A stretch of DNA of 64,000 nucleotides from assembly GCA_003008705.1 (NCBI GenBank), contig PDUO01000044.1:2004-66003 (forward strand), read 5' to 3'. This document shows positions 1 through 11,148 of the stretch, piece after piece. The translations under genes and the position numbers were made by a program. The notes under the pieces are model-generated. The model was not told the origin of the DNA. It searched no databases and saw only the letters and a list, made by a program, of their open reading frames with translations. Within the stretch, counting starts at the first letter, position 1. The number at the start of each line of letters is the position of its first letter. This DNA comes from Pezicula radicicola (lineage: Eukaryota; Ascomycota; Leotiomycetes; Helotiales; Dermateaceae).

Positions 1-1435
1 GATTAGTTAACCAGGTCTTTTAGGCTATAGTATATCCCTCTATAAGGCTAGCTTACTTATAACCCTCTTTACTAGTTATTTAGAACCTTCTATACTATTA
101 ATCGAGAATTGGTTCTAGAGATCTTTAAGGAATAACTATCTAATACTCTACTTAATAGGGTTATCCTAGATCTTATCCTAGTAGATTTCAGGTAGGGGTA
201 TACCCTAGATCTAATAGTATAAATCTATCTATAGTATTAGTAACTTAGTAATCAACTAGCCCCGGGCCTAGCTTACTAGTCTATATACTATCTTCCGGAC
301 CTGTTCTATATAGAATTAGACTCCCTGATATAAGAGAATATCCCCTTTCTATTATATAGTCCCTTTAGTAGTAGTATTATATTAGATATAGAGACTATAG
401 GTTCAGGCCTTAAATATCTAATCTATTAGAGTTAACTTCCTATACTTATCTATTAATATCATGAATTAATGAGATATCCCTTATATAAGCTTGATATAGC
501 TCGGGCTCTACTCCTCGGCCTCTTCTTAGCTTTACTACTAGGTCAGCTTCTGAGTAATACTAGCTTACCGGGTCTAATATACCTTTTAGATAACTATTAA
601 CTAAGCGAGCTTAATAATAGTAGAGAGTTTAGGAGTATAATCCTTGGGTATCTCCTAGCCCTTATCTTCTTGGATACCTAGAATAACTAGACTACTAATA
701 ACTATACTCTAGTATTTATTATTAATGAGGTTATAATTGAGTAAGGTAATATAGAGCTATAATAGTACTTTCTGGATTTTATTCCAGAAGTACTAATATA
801 TTTCATCCTTATAGTATTATTCTTCCTCTTAGTAATTAATTAACTAATCTATAACTTCTATTAATATATTAAGATAGACCTATTACTATATAGTTAGTTT
901 GAAATAAGGTTACTTATCCTCTTCTAGGTCCTTATAATAGATGATATAGCTAAGAAGCTACTTCTAAATAGTAGTATACTTCTGAAAAGTACCTAGCTTT
1001 ATCTTATAGTTAAATAGCCTCTTGGGTTTCTTCCCTTACTCCTTCTAGTTAGTCTTAACTAGTACTACCTTTCTAATAATACCTTTGATAGTAATACTCT
1101 ACCTATCTTAAATTATCTTATTAAATACCTTATAGATAATATATAGTTTAGCTTTATTATCCTAGTTAATTAGTCTAACTAACTAATATAATTCTATAGG
1201 GTTAAACTAGATTAGGTACTAGACCTATCCTATAAATCATAGTTATAGATTTAGCTTAAGAGACTTATTAATAGTCTTAATCTTCTAATATTAGGCTACC
1301 TAGACTTGGTTCCGGCCCTTATCAATTACTCTCTTTATCCTATCCTATATACTCTCGAGCTAGGGACTACTCTAGAGACTACTCTAGCTCTTAACTCTCC
1401 TACTAATCTTGAAATACCTTGACTTTGGACCTTGG

Positions 1436-1895
1436 ACAAAAAACTACTAGTATTATACCCTACTCCACTATAGTATAGATACTATAACCTAGCTAGTATT
1501 CTTCTTTAGCTGTCCTTTCTTATTTAGATTCTTCTAGTTATATTCTATCTTATAATACCTTTATATTTTCTATATATCTTTATAAATATACTAGTATAGT
1601 AATTAGTTATTAATACTATAAAATATATACTATAGTCTATTTATCTATAGTAGTAATAATACTTAAATAGGCTCTGATATATCTACTAGGAATAGGAAGG
1701 GATTCTAAACTAGAATATCTCGATTAGGAATTAATCCTATAATATACTTAATCTAGTCTATAATCCTTTATTACTCCTCCTTTCTAAATCTATATAGACT
1801 ATCTATACTAAAGTAGGCCTTGATCTTACTAGGTAATATAGTATATTAGTACTTCTTATAGACTATAACTCTAAACATTAGTAGGTAGTTAAACT
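1436..1895 (+). repeat. Diverged direct repeat, copy A
   Basis: This stretch aligns by eye with 2812-3260 over most of its length in the same orientation. Shared landmarks, in order, are actagtatta, actatagtat, attcttctttag, ttcttct near the first third, aggaatagga in the middle, and a block around aggtaatatagta close to the end. The two copies differ at roughly a third of positions, mostly by T/C and A/G exchanges, which fits independent RIP of two copies. They could be two LTRs or parts of two tandem element copies. Confidence 0.6.
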
Positions 1896-1907
1896 AGTCT
1901 ATAGTTA

Positions 1908-2048
1908 GTTTATAGCTTAGTTATTAATTACTTAGTTATTCGTAGCTTAGTTATCTATAGCTTAGTTATTTATAGCTTGATTATTTATAACTTAGTAGTT
2001 TATAACTTGATTATTTATAGCTTAACTAGTTTATAGCTTAGTTACTTT
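1908..2048 (+). repeat. Degenerate short tandem repeat
   Basis: About seven to eight imperfect copies of a unit of roughly 16-18 nt built on tttatagcttagttat follow each other here, with variants such as tcgtagcttag and tataacttgatt. The array sits just after direct-repeat copy A and is absent after copy B. It may be an original feature of the transposon, for example a repeat in its untranslated region. Confidence 0.6.
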
Positions 2049-2811
2049 TATTACTTAGATAATTATTTACTCTAAATATAATATTAATATAGACTCTATC
2101 CTCTATATATCTTCTCTTCTTCCTATATAATACAAACCCCTATATATATAAGTCTACCTAGGTTGTCCAAGCTTAAGAGTAATAAATACTAAAACTATAA
2201 GAATAAGTATAAATAATTATAATATACCTCTAACTTTAAATTTCGTGATTCTAAGAATAAGGTTAGAATTACTATATATAGTTTATTATTTCTTGATATT
2301 TATAACTTCTTATATAACCTCCTTTCTATTTATTTTTATAAACTAATCTAGCTCTGAAAATAAACTAACCTAACCCCTATATCTTATAACTATCTTATTC
2401 TACTATTACTAAAATTAAATCAACCTAGTCCTAGATTGGTTAAGTAATAAGAGATAGTTTATAACCTTAGTTTTAATAGTCTTCTAAGCTACTTAGATTA
2501 TCTATATAAATAAATAATAGATAACTTCTAATATAGGGTTATCCTTATTATTAATAGATTAAACTAATACTTATATTTTCTTTATATCCTTTTCTTTTAA
2601 ATACCTAGACTCTTTTAAATACTATAATTATAGATTAGACTCTCAGGATTTATTTATAACTTTAATCTTCTTCTACTTAATCTCTTCTACCTTTTTAAAT
2701 CCTTTACTAATACCCTCTTTAACTTTATCCTATATACTCCTAAGTTCAGGTATACTTATACTATTACCCTAGCCTTTAGTAACCTTAAAAAATACTAACT
2801 TATAACCCTAC

Positions 2812-3260
2812 TTGAAAAATCACTAGTATTAGACTCTACTTTACTATAGTATATTAGGTACTTCCTATAGGTTATTCTTCTTTAGTTATCCTCTTTTCTA
2901 GGGGTTCTTCTATTTATATACTATATTATAATACTCTTATATTCTCTATACTATCTTAGAAATAAATAGATATTCTAATCCTTTATTTATATTTATATTA
3001 AATATATACTAGAACCTATTAGCTCTAGGGACTACTAATACTATAACTAGTATAGATATATCTAATAGGAATAGGAATATATACTAATTTAACTCCTTCT
3101 TATCTTAGATTAATCTATTAATTCTATAAATAAATTCTTAGATTTTTTAATATATTTCTTTAATAAAACTATATAGATATTTAGGTATAAAATAGGATTT
3201 AATCTAGTTAGGTAATATAGTAAACTAATACTTCTAATATACTATAACCCTGAAATTAGA
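2812..3260 (+). repeat. Diverged direct repeat, copy B
   Basis: This is the second copy of the repeat described at 1436-1895, in the same orientation, with about 920 nt between the copies. That interval is too short for a complete LTR-retrotransposon interior. If these are LTRs, the element is therefore internally deleted; otherwise they are two pieces of nested or tandem insertions. Confidence 0.6.
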
Positions 3261-3680
3261 TAAATAAACTATAAATTCTATAATAATAATAAATATATTA
3301 CTAAATCTTTATATATATTCTACTCTTTTTTTTCCCTCCCCTTCCCTCTTATTCTAACACTCCTTGATATATCAAGTATATTTTAATACTAAACCTTATC
3401 TAGATATCTATTCTCGTAACCCTAACTATTACTTAGGGTTATACTACCTTAATAATAACTTAGAATATAATAAATCCGATAATTATAATAGATTCAGTAG
3501 CCCTGGTTAGGTTATCTATATACTTATAGTACTTTAATAGTACTTCTAACTATAATTTTTCTATAAATCCTACTAGCCTAGTTTTTAAATCCTACCAGCC
3601 CTATATCGTCGTTATCGTTATCGTAGTTGTATAGGAAATTAAATCCCACCAGCCCTAGTGGGATTCAGTTATACTAGTTA

Positions 3681-4282
3681 GATGAGAAAGTCTAGGATGA
3701 CATTGCAGATATCGACCATATCACCTCAATTCCAGAGACAAAGACTCACCAGACCACTGATAAAATGGTTCGAAATGCCTCTTCTGCTATAAGGTTGCTA
3801 TCATTGCACCAGCAGGTATCTCAGGATTAAGTGTTTCGCAAGAGCATCCTACACCACTCACAATACCTAGTGTTACCAACGTCATTCGCTACCTGAAATC
3901 TGGATTCATCATATCATCAGGTTCAAACATGCAAGGCTATATCGACGTCAAAGATTGCGCCAATATCTACGTATCTCTTCTCAATGATGCTTTGAAAGGA
4001 CCACAATCCAATGACGACCTATGGGGACCCAAAGCATACTATTTTGGTCAATCTGAAGAAGTCTCTTTCTTGGAATATATGCAAGCGTTGGTGTCTGCTT
4101 TGAAGAACAGAGGGATTATTTCTTCAGAGGAGATTAAGCAGATTGACATCGTGGAGGTTGCGAAAGGTGTTAACAGTGGCGTGATCACAGATTGGGCCTC
4201 GCATATTGCGGAGATGTTCGCTGTGAACATGAGGTGCACTAGTTCCAGGGCTAGAAAATACTTGGGTTGGCAGCCTAAATAG
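3681..4282 (+). pseudogene. NAD-dependent epimerase/dehydratase (atypical SDR), 5'-truncated and frameshifted
   Basis: The 3' half reads as a continuous frame from about 3791 to the stop at 4280-4282. It includes VAIIAPAGISGL and a GYIDVKDCANIY stretch, typical of the central and C-terminal part of extended/atypical short-chain dehydrogenases that resemble NAD-dependent epimerases, and it ends in RARKYLGWQPK. The preceding segment (3696-3790, DDIADIDHITSIPE...) continues the same protein in another frame, so there is a one-base frameshift near 3785-3797. An in-frame TAG at 3693-3695 precedes DDIADID; it could derive from a tryptophan TGG by a G-to-A change. The Rossmann nucleotide-binding N-terminus is missing: the sequence runs into the RIP island upstream. 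I infer a dead gene truncated at a transposon boundary. Confidence 0.75.
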
Positions 4283-5163
4283 AGAGGTGTTGTGGAAATG
4301 TTTCCGGAAGTCATGGACATTTTCCTACCACGGGGCAAGCACTAAAGAAACTAACGTGTAGTCGGTACCGAGAAATTATGCATTCTATTTCTCCTCTGTC
4401 CCAATATCAAAAATCAACACTAGCACTATCTGGTTGCATTAGAGCTTACTTAATACATAAGCTCAGAGATCTCCTTACTATCTGCACAGCGGTACATACA
4501 AAACAGTTCTTGCTTAATGGATGTTAAACTACTATTACACCACGCTAGGAAATAGCGTTAGAAAGAGACTTTTTTATCTTCTTTTAGGACAACTATAATC
4601 CAGAAACTACTATCTATATACGTAGATTTAGGACTACTAGATCAGGGTATATAACTTCATCTTTAAAGATAATCGGATAAGAAGCGAGACTTGCTTCTCT
4701 ATTCACCTTAATCTAATAGTTTAAACGACGATAATTTTAGCTTATCAATTAAAATATAGTAGGGATTCGCACCAACTTAAGCAACTAACACAAACGATTA
4801 AGTCGTGAAACGCATCTCCTTTAACATCTATCATTTAAAGAGCGGTTAGTATATTATGGATAGCTTGCCCGAGTAATAATTCTATTTGCTCCGTTATACC
4901 TTGTAAAAGGTTTCTAAACTGAATAAACCAAAGGCTAAGAAGACCCCACGACAGAGAGATGATGACATTCCACAGCCTTTCTTTCCTTTGATAGTAAACA
5001 ATTTGAATTTCGGTTGCAAACGATAGGGTGTTACACATGACAGGGAATACGAGTAATTCCAACGAACTAAAAAGCTAACTTAACATTTAAACTTTATACG
5101 TATCTGAAACTGAGTTTTAAGCTAAGTAGTTGTTAAGACGAGAGATGCGGTATTAGCCGTTCA
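4283..5163. other. Intergenic, no supported gene
   Basis: Moderately AT-rich non-coding sequence between the epimerase pseudogene and a MITE. Short open frames here show no family motif and no coding bias. I see no RNA gene. Confidence 0.6.
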
Positions 5164-5165
5164 TA

Positions 5166-5408
5166 CTCCCCCCCCCCCCCAGATTCAACTTAAATTCCCT
5201 GCGAATACAAGGGTTGTATGGGTAGCTTTTAGGGGGTCTAGCAAATAAAAACTACGATTCGTAACAACTATCAGGCCTCTCGAATCTTCTATAAGCACCC
5301 TCGTTCTTCCAACTGAAAGGCAGACAAGGTGTTCTAACCACTTAGAATAGATACTTCCTACTTATAGCAGGCCGAGCATGGAATTTAAGTTGAATCTAGG
5401 AGGGGGAG
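5166..5408. mobile_element. MITE, 243 bp, with TIRs and TA target-site duplication
   Basis: The left end (5166-5198) reads CTCCC followed by a C-run and then AGATTCAACTTAAATTCC. The right end (5380-5408) is its reverse complement, with CTCCCCCTCCT in place of the longer C-run. The element is bounded by TA at 5164-5165 and TA at 5409-5410, matching a TA target-site duplication. There is no coding capacity. Size, TA duplication and CTCCC-starting ends match the pattern of Tc1/mariner-derived (Stowaway-like) miniature elements; the autonomous partner is not in this window. Composition is not RIP-degraded, so this insertion is younger than the neighbouring islands or too short to have been recognised. 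Confidence 0.8.
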
Positions 5409-5410
5409 TA

Positions 5411-5955
5411 TGCAAACAGGAATCTTACTCCTATAGCATTTTAAAAGCTACGTTATATATTTGTTGTTAGTAGACAATTCTTCGGAAACCAATTATTAAA
5501 CAAAAGTATGTATAATATTTATGATTCTTCGCTAGGATCAGAATAACAACACGGAAGCGGACGAACTATAACTAGCAGTTGTACTTAAACCAATCAAATA
5601 TCAAAGTGTAGGTTTACATACCTCTATACTCGTTGCGGCTAAACGAGGTGAACGACTTTGCAAACAAAATAGCTCACCAAATACGGCACCGCTTGCCCTA
5701 GATACTATGGGGTATAACCAACATTTCTAATTTATCCGGCCTTATGAAGTAGAGTTTTCATAGGCTATGGAGATCCCTAGAGCATATCCGGCGTCTTGCT
5801 TATGACTATATATGGAAGCTCAAAACTCTCTAGAATCGTCTTTCCATACATTCTGAAGAGACTGTGATATTCGTGTACTGATTAGTCCTAAAATATATTT
5901 TGCCAAAGCTTTAAAAACACCCAGCCGTTATCCGATCAGCTACTATCTATTCAGC
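5411..5955. promoter_or_regulatory. Upstream region of the FAD-linked oxidase
   Basis: Non-coding DNA between the MITE and the oxidase start. Nothing in it resembles a gene. The last 60 nt contain a ctttaaaaa stretch near 5910 that could serve as a TATA-like element, with no firm support. Confidence 0.35.
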
Positions 5956-8288
5956 ATGCCTTCGGTGACAAGAACTCCTACAATAACTCCCATCGACCTT
6001 CCAAGGCCACACCCAAAAAATCTCCATGATGATTACATCATCGGAGAGATTCTCGATTACCTCAACCACCACCAACTTAAATCTACCAAAATCAACGTCG
6101 GTGAACTCAAAGACCTCCTCAATAATGCCCTAGAACATAGAGCCGACAGGGAGAATACTTTGAGATCTTTTCTACGAGCCTTCGAAGAGACAACAACTTA
6201 CCAAAATGCCAAGGCAGAGTTGGATATTGATACTCGGCAGATGCTTCAGAACTGGTTGAACGACACTTCTGCCGAAGAAGTCACTGCTAAGGGCTTCAAT
6301 CTTCCTCCGAGTCCTGCTGCTAAGCACCACTTCTCATGGCTTCAGAATGTGAAAGACCTCATAAACCATCTAGCTGAGTGCTCTGGGACCTCAGATGTTG
6401 GTACCAAGAGCATCGACGTTGATAAACTGAGAGAAGAGATGAAAAATACCCCTGAAATTTGGGAAGATACCATGGAGAAAGTCAAGATGGAGGTATGTAT
6501 GGATATTTAGATTGTCTGAATTGCAGCTGACATATCCCTAAGTGCTACCCAAACACAATTTTCAAAAATTGGGGGCTTACCGTTAACAATGCACCAAGAT
6601 GGACGTTTGTGCCAACGTCGGTTCTCGGCGTCCAGAATGTGGTCAAATTTGCGAAACAAAATAATATGCGCGTTCGCTGTGCAGGATTTCGTCATAGCTG
6701 GAGCGATACATTCTCAGCTAATAATGAGATTTTGATATCTCTCCTCAATTTGGATATGGCTACAGCGGTCCCAAGCCCATTGTCCATTGACCCCAATGTG
6801 GTTTTGGAAAAGCAAGAGTCTGGCAATGAGCTAAAAACAATTGAGCTTCTCCCAGGATCAGAGAGCAGTGACGGCAAGACAGCTCTATGTCGGATCGGCG
6901 TTGCCGTCACCAACGAACAATTTCGTCGTTGGGCGGTTGAAAATAATAAATGGGCGTTGCCAGTTGATGTCATCCTGGTTGAAGTAACTATTGGTGGTGT
7001 AAATGGACCTATATGTCACGGTGCTGGAATTACTCACAAGACAGTCTCGGACTATGTTCGTAGGGTTGAGTATATCGATGCGAACGGGGAGAAGCAAATT
7101 GTCTCGGAACCAACAGAGCTCAAGGCAGCAGCAGGGTGCTTTGGTCTCCTCGGTGTCGTAACACACATCACTTTTGCCCTTGACAAGATGGTTTATGCCC
7201 TACTTCAACCCGCAAAAGTTGATATCGGACTTGCCATACCACCTCTTCATTCAGATGACGTTCCCCTCGCTCTCAGGAAACCTTGGACAAAAGAAGAGCT
7301 CGAGAACGCGAAGGTCGAATTCTTTTCGCGAGCGGCAAATGATTATTACTCAGAATGGTTCTGGTTCGTATTCCAAAAAGAATCTTGGGTCAATACCTGG
7401 TCGACTACTACTGATGGAACGGGTGCTGTCGACTATCCATCTAAAGGAGACACCTTTCTTCAATGGGTAGAGAATTGGTTTGGTGGCGTTATGACTTCCA
7501 ATCCTTTTTTCCAAGGGCTTCCTCCCTGGTGGCAAGCACAGCTTCTAGCCACTTCTGGCATGGTAGCCCTTCCACCATTCTTTCAAGAGTCCGGAAGTTC
7601 TATACCGAAACCCATCAAAACCCCACTTCCTAATGGTCTCCACTTCCGTCGAGGAATACAAAATATGAGAGTCCGCGATATGGAATTCCAGATTCCTATC
7701 CCAGAGCTCAAACCTGGGAGTGGAAAGCCTGACTTCTCAATTGTGCAGAGAGCATGGTGGGATGTCATCAATTTGGTGTATGCAGATGAAGAAACTCCAA
7801 TGAGATTGACGATGGAAATGAGAATCATGAATGGCAGTGATATGATTATGGCAGCGCAGGCTGGAAATAAGTGGACTTGCAGTATCGAGGTTTTGACAAT
7901 TCCTGATAGTGTGAATGATGGTGAATGGGAAAGATTCACAGAGCAGGTGAAAAACCTATGGGTTAGTTATGAAACCATGGGATTGATTCCTGTGGGAAGT
8001 GTTAGGCCGCATTGGGCTAAGGAGTGGTATGTGCTTGTCCTCCCTATAAGTACCTTCGGGACATTATGCTAACTATGACGACTTTACAGGCAGAACCTTA
8101 CTTTTTCTAATGAGGAGAAAGGTGTCACCCTTTCTGCGCGTCAATATCTCAAGACTGTCTGTTATAAAGACGCTATTCCGAAGTTCAAGAGCACTCTTGC
8201 TAGTATTGGGAAGAAGCAAGGATGGAAATTAGATGATCTCAAGACTAGGTTCTCAAATGAGATGTGGGATGAGATTATATTTGATTGA
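5956..8288 (+). CDS. FAD-linked oxidase (D-arabinono-1,4-lactone/gulonolactone oxidase-like)
   Basis: Proposed exons are 5956-6492, 6543-8026 and 8090-8288, giving 739 residues. Both introns (50 and 63 nt) have GTATGT donors, CTGAC/CTAAC branch sites and keep the frame. Residues 1 to about 185 form a mostly helical-looking N-terminal region that I do not recognise. A vanillyl-alcohol-oxidase-type FAD-binding (PCMH) domain begins around residue 190 (WTFVPTSVLGVQNVVKFA, then RCAGFRHSWSDTF and GGVNGPICHGAGITH). The end of that domain is marked by GCFGLLGVVTHITF. The C-terminal motif RPHWAKEW resembles the HWxK motif of aldonolactone oxidases. The family oxidises sugar lactones or other alcohols with molecular oxygen; the substrate here is unknown. 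The gene looks intact although it lies between two transposon islands and two gene remnants. Confidence 0.85.
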
Positions 8289-8745
8289 TAGGAATACTTT
8301 AAGGCTGGCCTGATAGCCTGAATAGTAACATGGCAGTGAAAGTATACTGCTACTTTGGTTTGAACTGGTTTTTTGCTTCACTATGAAATAATATATCATA
8401 TCTGCTCTATAAGAATCGCAAAAGAGACTACTCATAGCGCATTTGTGACATTCGAGCATAGTACTTCTAGTCGAATATTACATATAAGAACACGGGTTAT
8501 TCTCTAATGAAACTACGTCCAGGTGAGCTTTTGAGGGACTAGAGAATTTCATATAATTTCACAATGACTAGCCCTCACGGCCCCAGTAAATTTTGGTCAG
8601 GGAGATCCTGCTATGGCGAGACTAGCGTATTCGATAGCTGCTAAAATACTATTATCCTCTTCCAAATAAACCCTCGGAGATGCCATATTGGCAAAAGGAG
8701 AAAAAGAAGCAAACCTGAAATGGAAACGGGGGCCTCAGAAATATT
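8289..8745. other. Intergenic, no supported gene
   Basis: Three-prime flank of the oxidase. Short open frames on the minus strand lack any recognisable motif. Confidence 0.5.
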
Positions 8746-8991
8746 CTATCCTTCCAATATAATCTCCTTCCCTGAAACCCATACCCTCTTCACATTCGTC
8801 ACAGTGATATCGTGCGCCAGGTTGCCATCTACAAGTACCAAGTTCGCCCTTTTCCCAACCACAATCATACCTCTGTCTTCCAACCGGAACCGTTCCACTA
8901 GCAGGATTGTCCCTGCTCTTAACGTCTCCTCACTTGGCAGTCGTACATCGACCAGGAGTTCCAGCTCGTAATAAAGAACTATACATTTCAC
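8746..8991 (-). pseudogene. Amidohydrolase C-terminal remnant
   Basis: About 75 residues on the minus strand match the end of metal-dependent amidohydrolases. They include ERFRLEDRGMIVVGKRANLV, LVDGNLAHDIT and NVKRVWVSGKEI, which correspond to the closing beta-sandwich motif GxRADLVxxDGxP...VxxVxVxGxxV. The segment before it (LPSEETLRAGT) also fits the family, but upstream of about 8980 the similarity stops and the AT-rich island begins. The metal-binding HxH motif and catalytic residues are absent. The normal stop codon is kept at 8746-8748. I infer a gene decapitated by the transposon island at its 5' side. Confidence 0.65.
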
Positions 8992-9049
8992 GCTTAACTC
9001 TCAACTGGTAATCTAGAAGCTAGTCAAGTTCAAGCTACTAGTATCGACG

Positions 9050-9287
9050 TATACTAGGTAGCCATTAATATATTAAAAAAAAATTATTATAAATCTTTTT
9101 TAAACCTTTTTTTAAAATTTTAAAATTTATTATTATTAATTTATATAAATAAAATTTTCTTATTAGTTTTATTATAATATAAATATTTTAAAAATATTAT
9201 AAAAATTTATATATAAACTTAAAGTTTAAAATAAATTATTAATTATTTAAAGTTATTTAAATTATATAATAAATATATATTAATATA
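9050..9287. repeat. Extremely AT-rich spacer
   Basis: Almost entirely A and T, with homopolymer runs (aaaaaaaaa, ttttttt). It borders the left end of the Fot1/pogo element and differs in texture from it. It may be a second, older RIP-degraded repeat into which that element inserted. Confidence 0.5.
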
Positions 9288-9336
9288 ATATAGTTTATTA
9301 GTAAGCTAATTATATCACCGAGTTAATTACTTTTTC
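9288..9336 (+). repeat. Left terminal inverted repeat of the Fot1/pogo element
   Basis: Aligned to the reverse complement of 11100-11148, 36 of 49 positions match. All 13 differences are C-to-T or G-to-A in this left copy, so this end has been RIP-mutated while the right end kept the ancestral bases. Confidence 0.85.
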
Positions 9337-11099
9337 TTATTTTACTATCCTCCCTCTTTAATATATATTTTCTTAATAACTAACTATAGAATTTTAAACC
9401 TAAGAAGTATAAATTATTCTAGCTATTAAGACTATTTAAATATTTAAAAAATTAAGTTATTATAAAGCTATAAAAATCTATAATATCCCTTATACTATAC
9501 TTTCTAATAGAATAGCTAGTTAAATACCTTAATATAAACTTAAGATTAATTATTAGAAGTTAATTAAAGTAGAAGAGGAGGTAATTATTTAATATATACT
9601 TAATCTAGATATAAGAGGATTTATACCCTAGTTACTTAGTATAGAAGATATAATAAATTATATACTTAAGTTATATTAAGAAGGATATATTAATAAACTC
9701 TAGATATATTAATTTATATAATAATATCTAGAGTTAAAGATATATTTTAATTATATCTATAACTTCTAAAGAGCCCTCTATAAAGATCCTAAGCTAATTA
9801 GAGTATAGTTTTAATTAGTAAAGAATATATAAATAAAATATAGGATCTAGGACTATAATTTCTATAACTTTAATAAAACTAGCTTTATAATAGGTATTAT
9901 CTATCCTAGGATAGTTATTATATATACTAATTAATATAGTAGAGGTAAGGCTATCTAGCTAGATAATTAGGAATAGACTATAGTAATTATCTATATTAAT
10001 AGAGAGGGTTTAAGTATCCCTCTATTCTTAGTAGTTTAAGAGAAAAATCACCTTACTAGTTAGTATACTAAGGGTAGTCTTCCTTATAACTAGGTTATTA
10101 AACTAATAAGTAATAGATAGACTAATAATAAGATAGGTCTAGAATAGTTTAAATACTTTAATAAATATACTTAGAGTTAAGTAAAAGGGCTATATTAGAT
10201 ATTAGTTCTAGATAGATACGAAAGTTATAAATCTATAGTATTCTAAGAGTATTATAAAGCTAATAATATTATTACTCTCTATCTACCTTCTTATTTATTC
10301 TACCTAACCTAGCTACTTAATATTAGGTATTTTAATATTCTTAAATATATATATAGGTATTAAATTAAGACCTTTATTAAGGCTTATATAAACTATATCA
10401 CTAAGGTTAAGTTCTTTCTAGTATTTTATATAGTCTATAACTAGTTAATAATAACCTAAAATACTAAGGCTAGGTTCCGCGGAGCTAGTCTAGTACCTCT
10501 AGAACTCTAGACTATAATCTCGAAGCTTGATATCAAGTTATAGACTCCTATACCTACTAGACCCCCCTCTACTAATACTACCCCTTAGGTCTTTTAGATA
10601 CCTTATAACCCTACCGAAGCTCTTTTATAATCAACTCTTATTAAGGATTATATTACTTATTACTAAGGAAGCTTACTAATACCTATTTTCTAGATAATTA
10701 CTTTATTAGTAAAAGGTATAGAGCGATTAGCCTATAAGGTAACCCTCTTATTAGCCGAGGTCCGTATACTTCGAGTAGTAAACGAAGCCCTTAGTAAATA
10801 CCGGAGGGCTAAAAAGACCTATATCTAAGAAGGAGGTATACTTACTATAGAGGATATATAGGACGGATTAGCCTAGAAGGATACAGAGGAGTAGGTTCAA
10901 TGTATTAAGTACTTAAGGGAGGGTAGGGAAGATAAAGGATAATTAACTAGGTAGTGTTATAGTACTTATAGGAAAACTGGTTATAATATATAAACTTATT
11001 AAGAGGCTATAGATATATCTAGTTCATTAGATTCCAAGTAGTTTTAATAAATTTAATGTATTATAGTAGTTTTATTATATTTTAAGGTAGTAGGGTAGT

Positions 11100-11148
11100 G
11101 GAAAAGTGATCGGCTCGGTGATATGATCGGCTCGCTAATAAACCACGT
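11100..11148 (-). repeat. Right terminal inverted repeat of the Fot1/pogo element
   Basis: Contains two near-identical gtgatcggctcg / atgatcggctcg submotifs separated by a short spacer, followed by ctaataaaccacgt. It keeps GC-rich words lost at the left end. The duplicated submotif may be the transposase binding site, as is common in pogo/Fot1 elements (inference). Confidence 0.8.

Larger units (their letters stand above)
1..3640. repeat. RIP-degraded AT-rich repeat island
   Basis: This block is dominated by TA-rich words (tata, ctatag, tagtat, ttaata) and is poor in CA and TG. It has no open reading frame of useful length on either strand. That is the signature expected of repeat-induced point mutation acting on an old transposon copy in an ascomycete. 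Short GC-bearing words (cccgggcc, tccggacc, ggccctt) survive as islands. The element class cannot be assigned by eye because both strands are full of stop codons. The island ends abruptly near 3640, where normal coding-like composition starts inside a truncated epimerase pseudogene. Confidence 0.85.
9288..11148 (+). mobile_element. Fot1/pogo-type DNA transposon, full length, RIP-inactivated
   Basis: The element is 1861 bp and bounded by 49-bp terminal inverted repeats (9288-9336 and 11100-11148) and TA target-site duplications at 9286-9287 and 11149-11150. The plus strand carries a decayed DDE transposase: mentally reversing C-to-T and G-to-A changes gives pogo/Fot1 landmarks in order. These are a helix-turn-helix N-terminus (around 9450-9520), a CENP-B-like region, a Y/FDETGF-like block (near 9865-9895), a DGHESHKS-like block (10205-10235), LPSxSSHLTQPLD (near 10280-10320), an FRGAGLVPL block (10470-10500), and a C-terminal zinc-knuckle remnant CxxCxKxGH (10955-10985). 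Many in-frame stops, largely TAG/TAA from glutamine and tryptophan codons, make it inactive. Confidence 0.88.

Noticed and set aside
3411..3445. aaccctaac and ttagggtt words resembling telomere repeats
   Set aside because: Only single occurrences inside a RIP island; no tandem array.
4835..5062. Minus-strand 75-codon open frame
   Set aside because: No motif, no coding bias, and located in decayed intergenic DNA.
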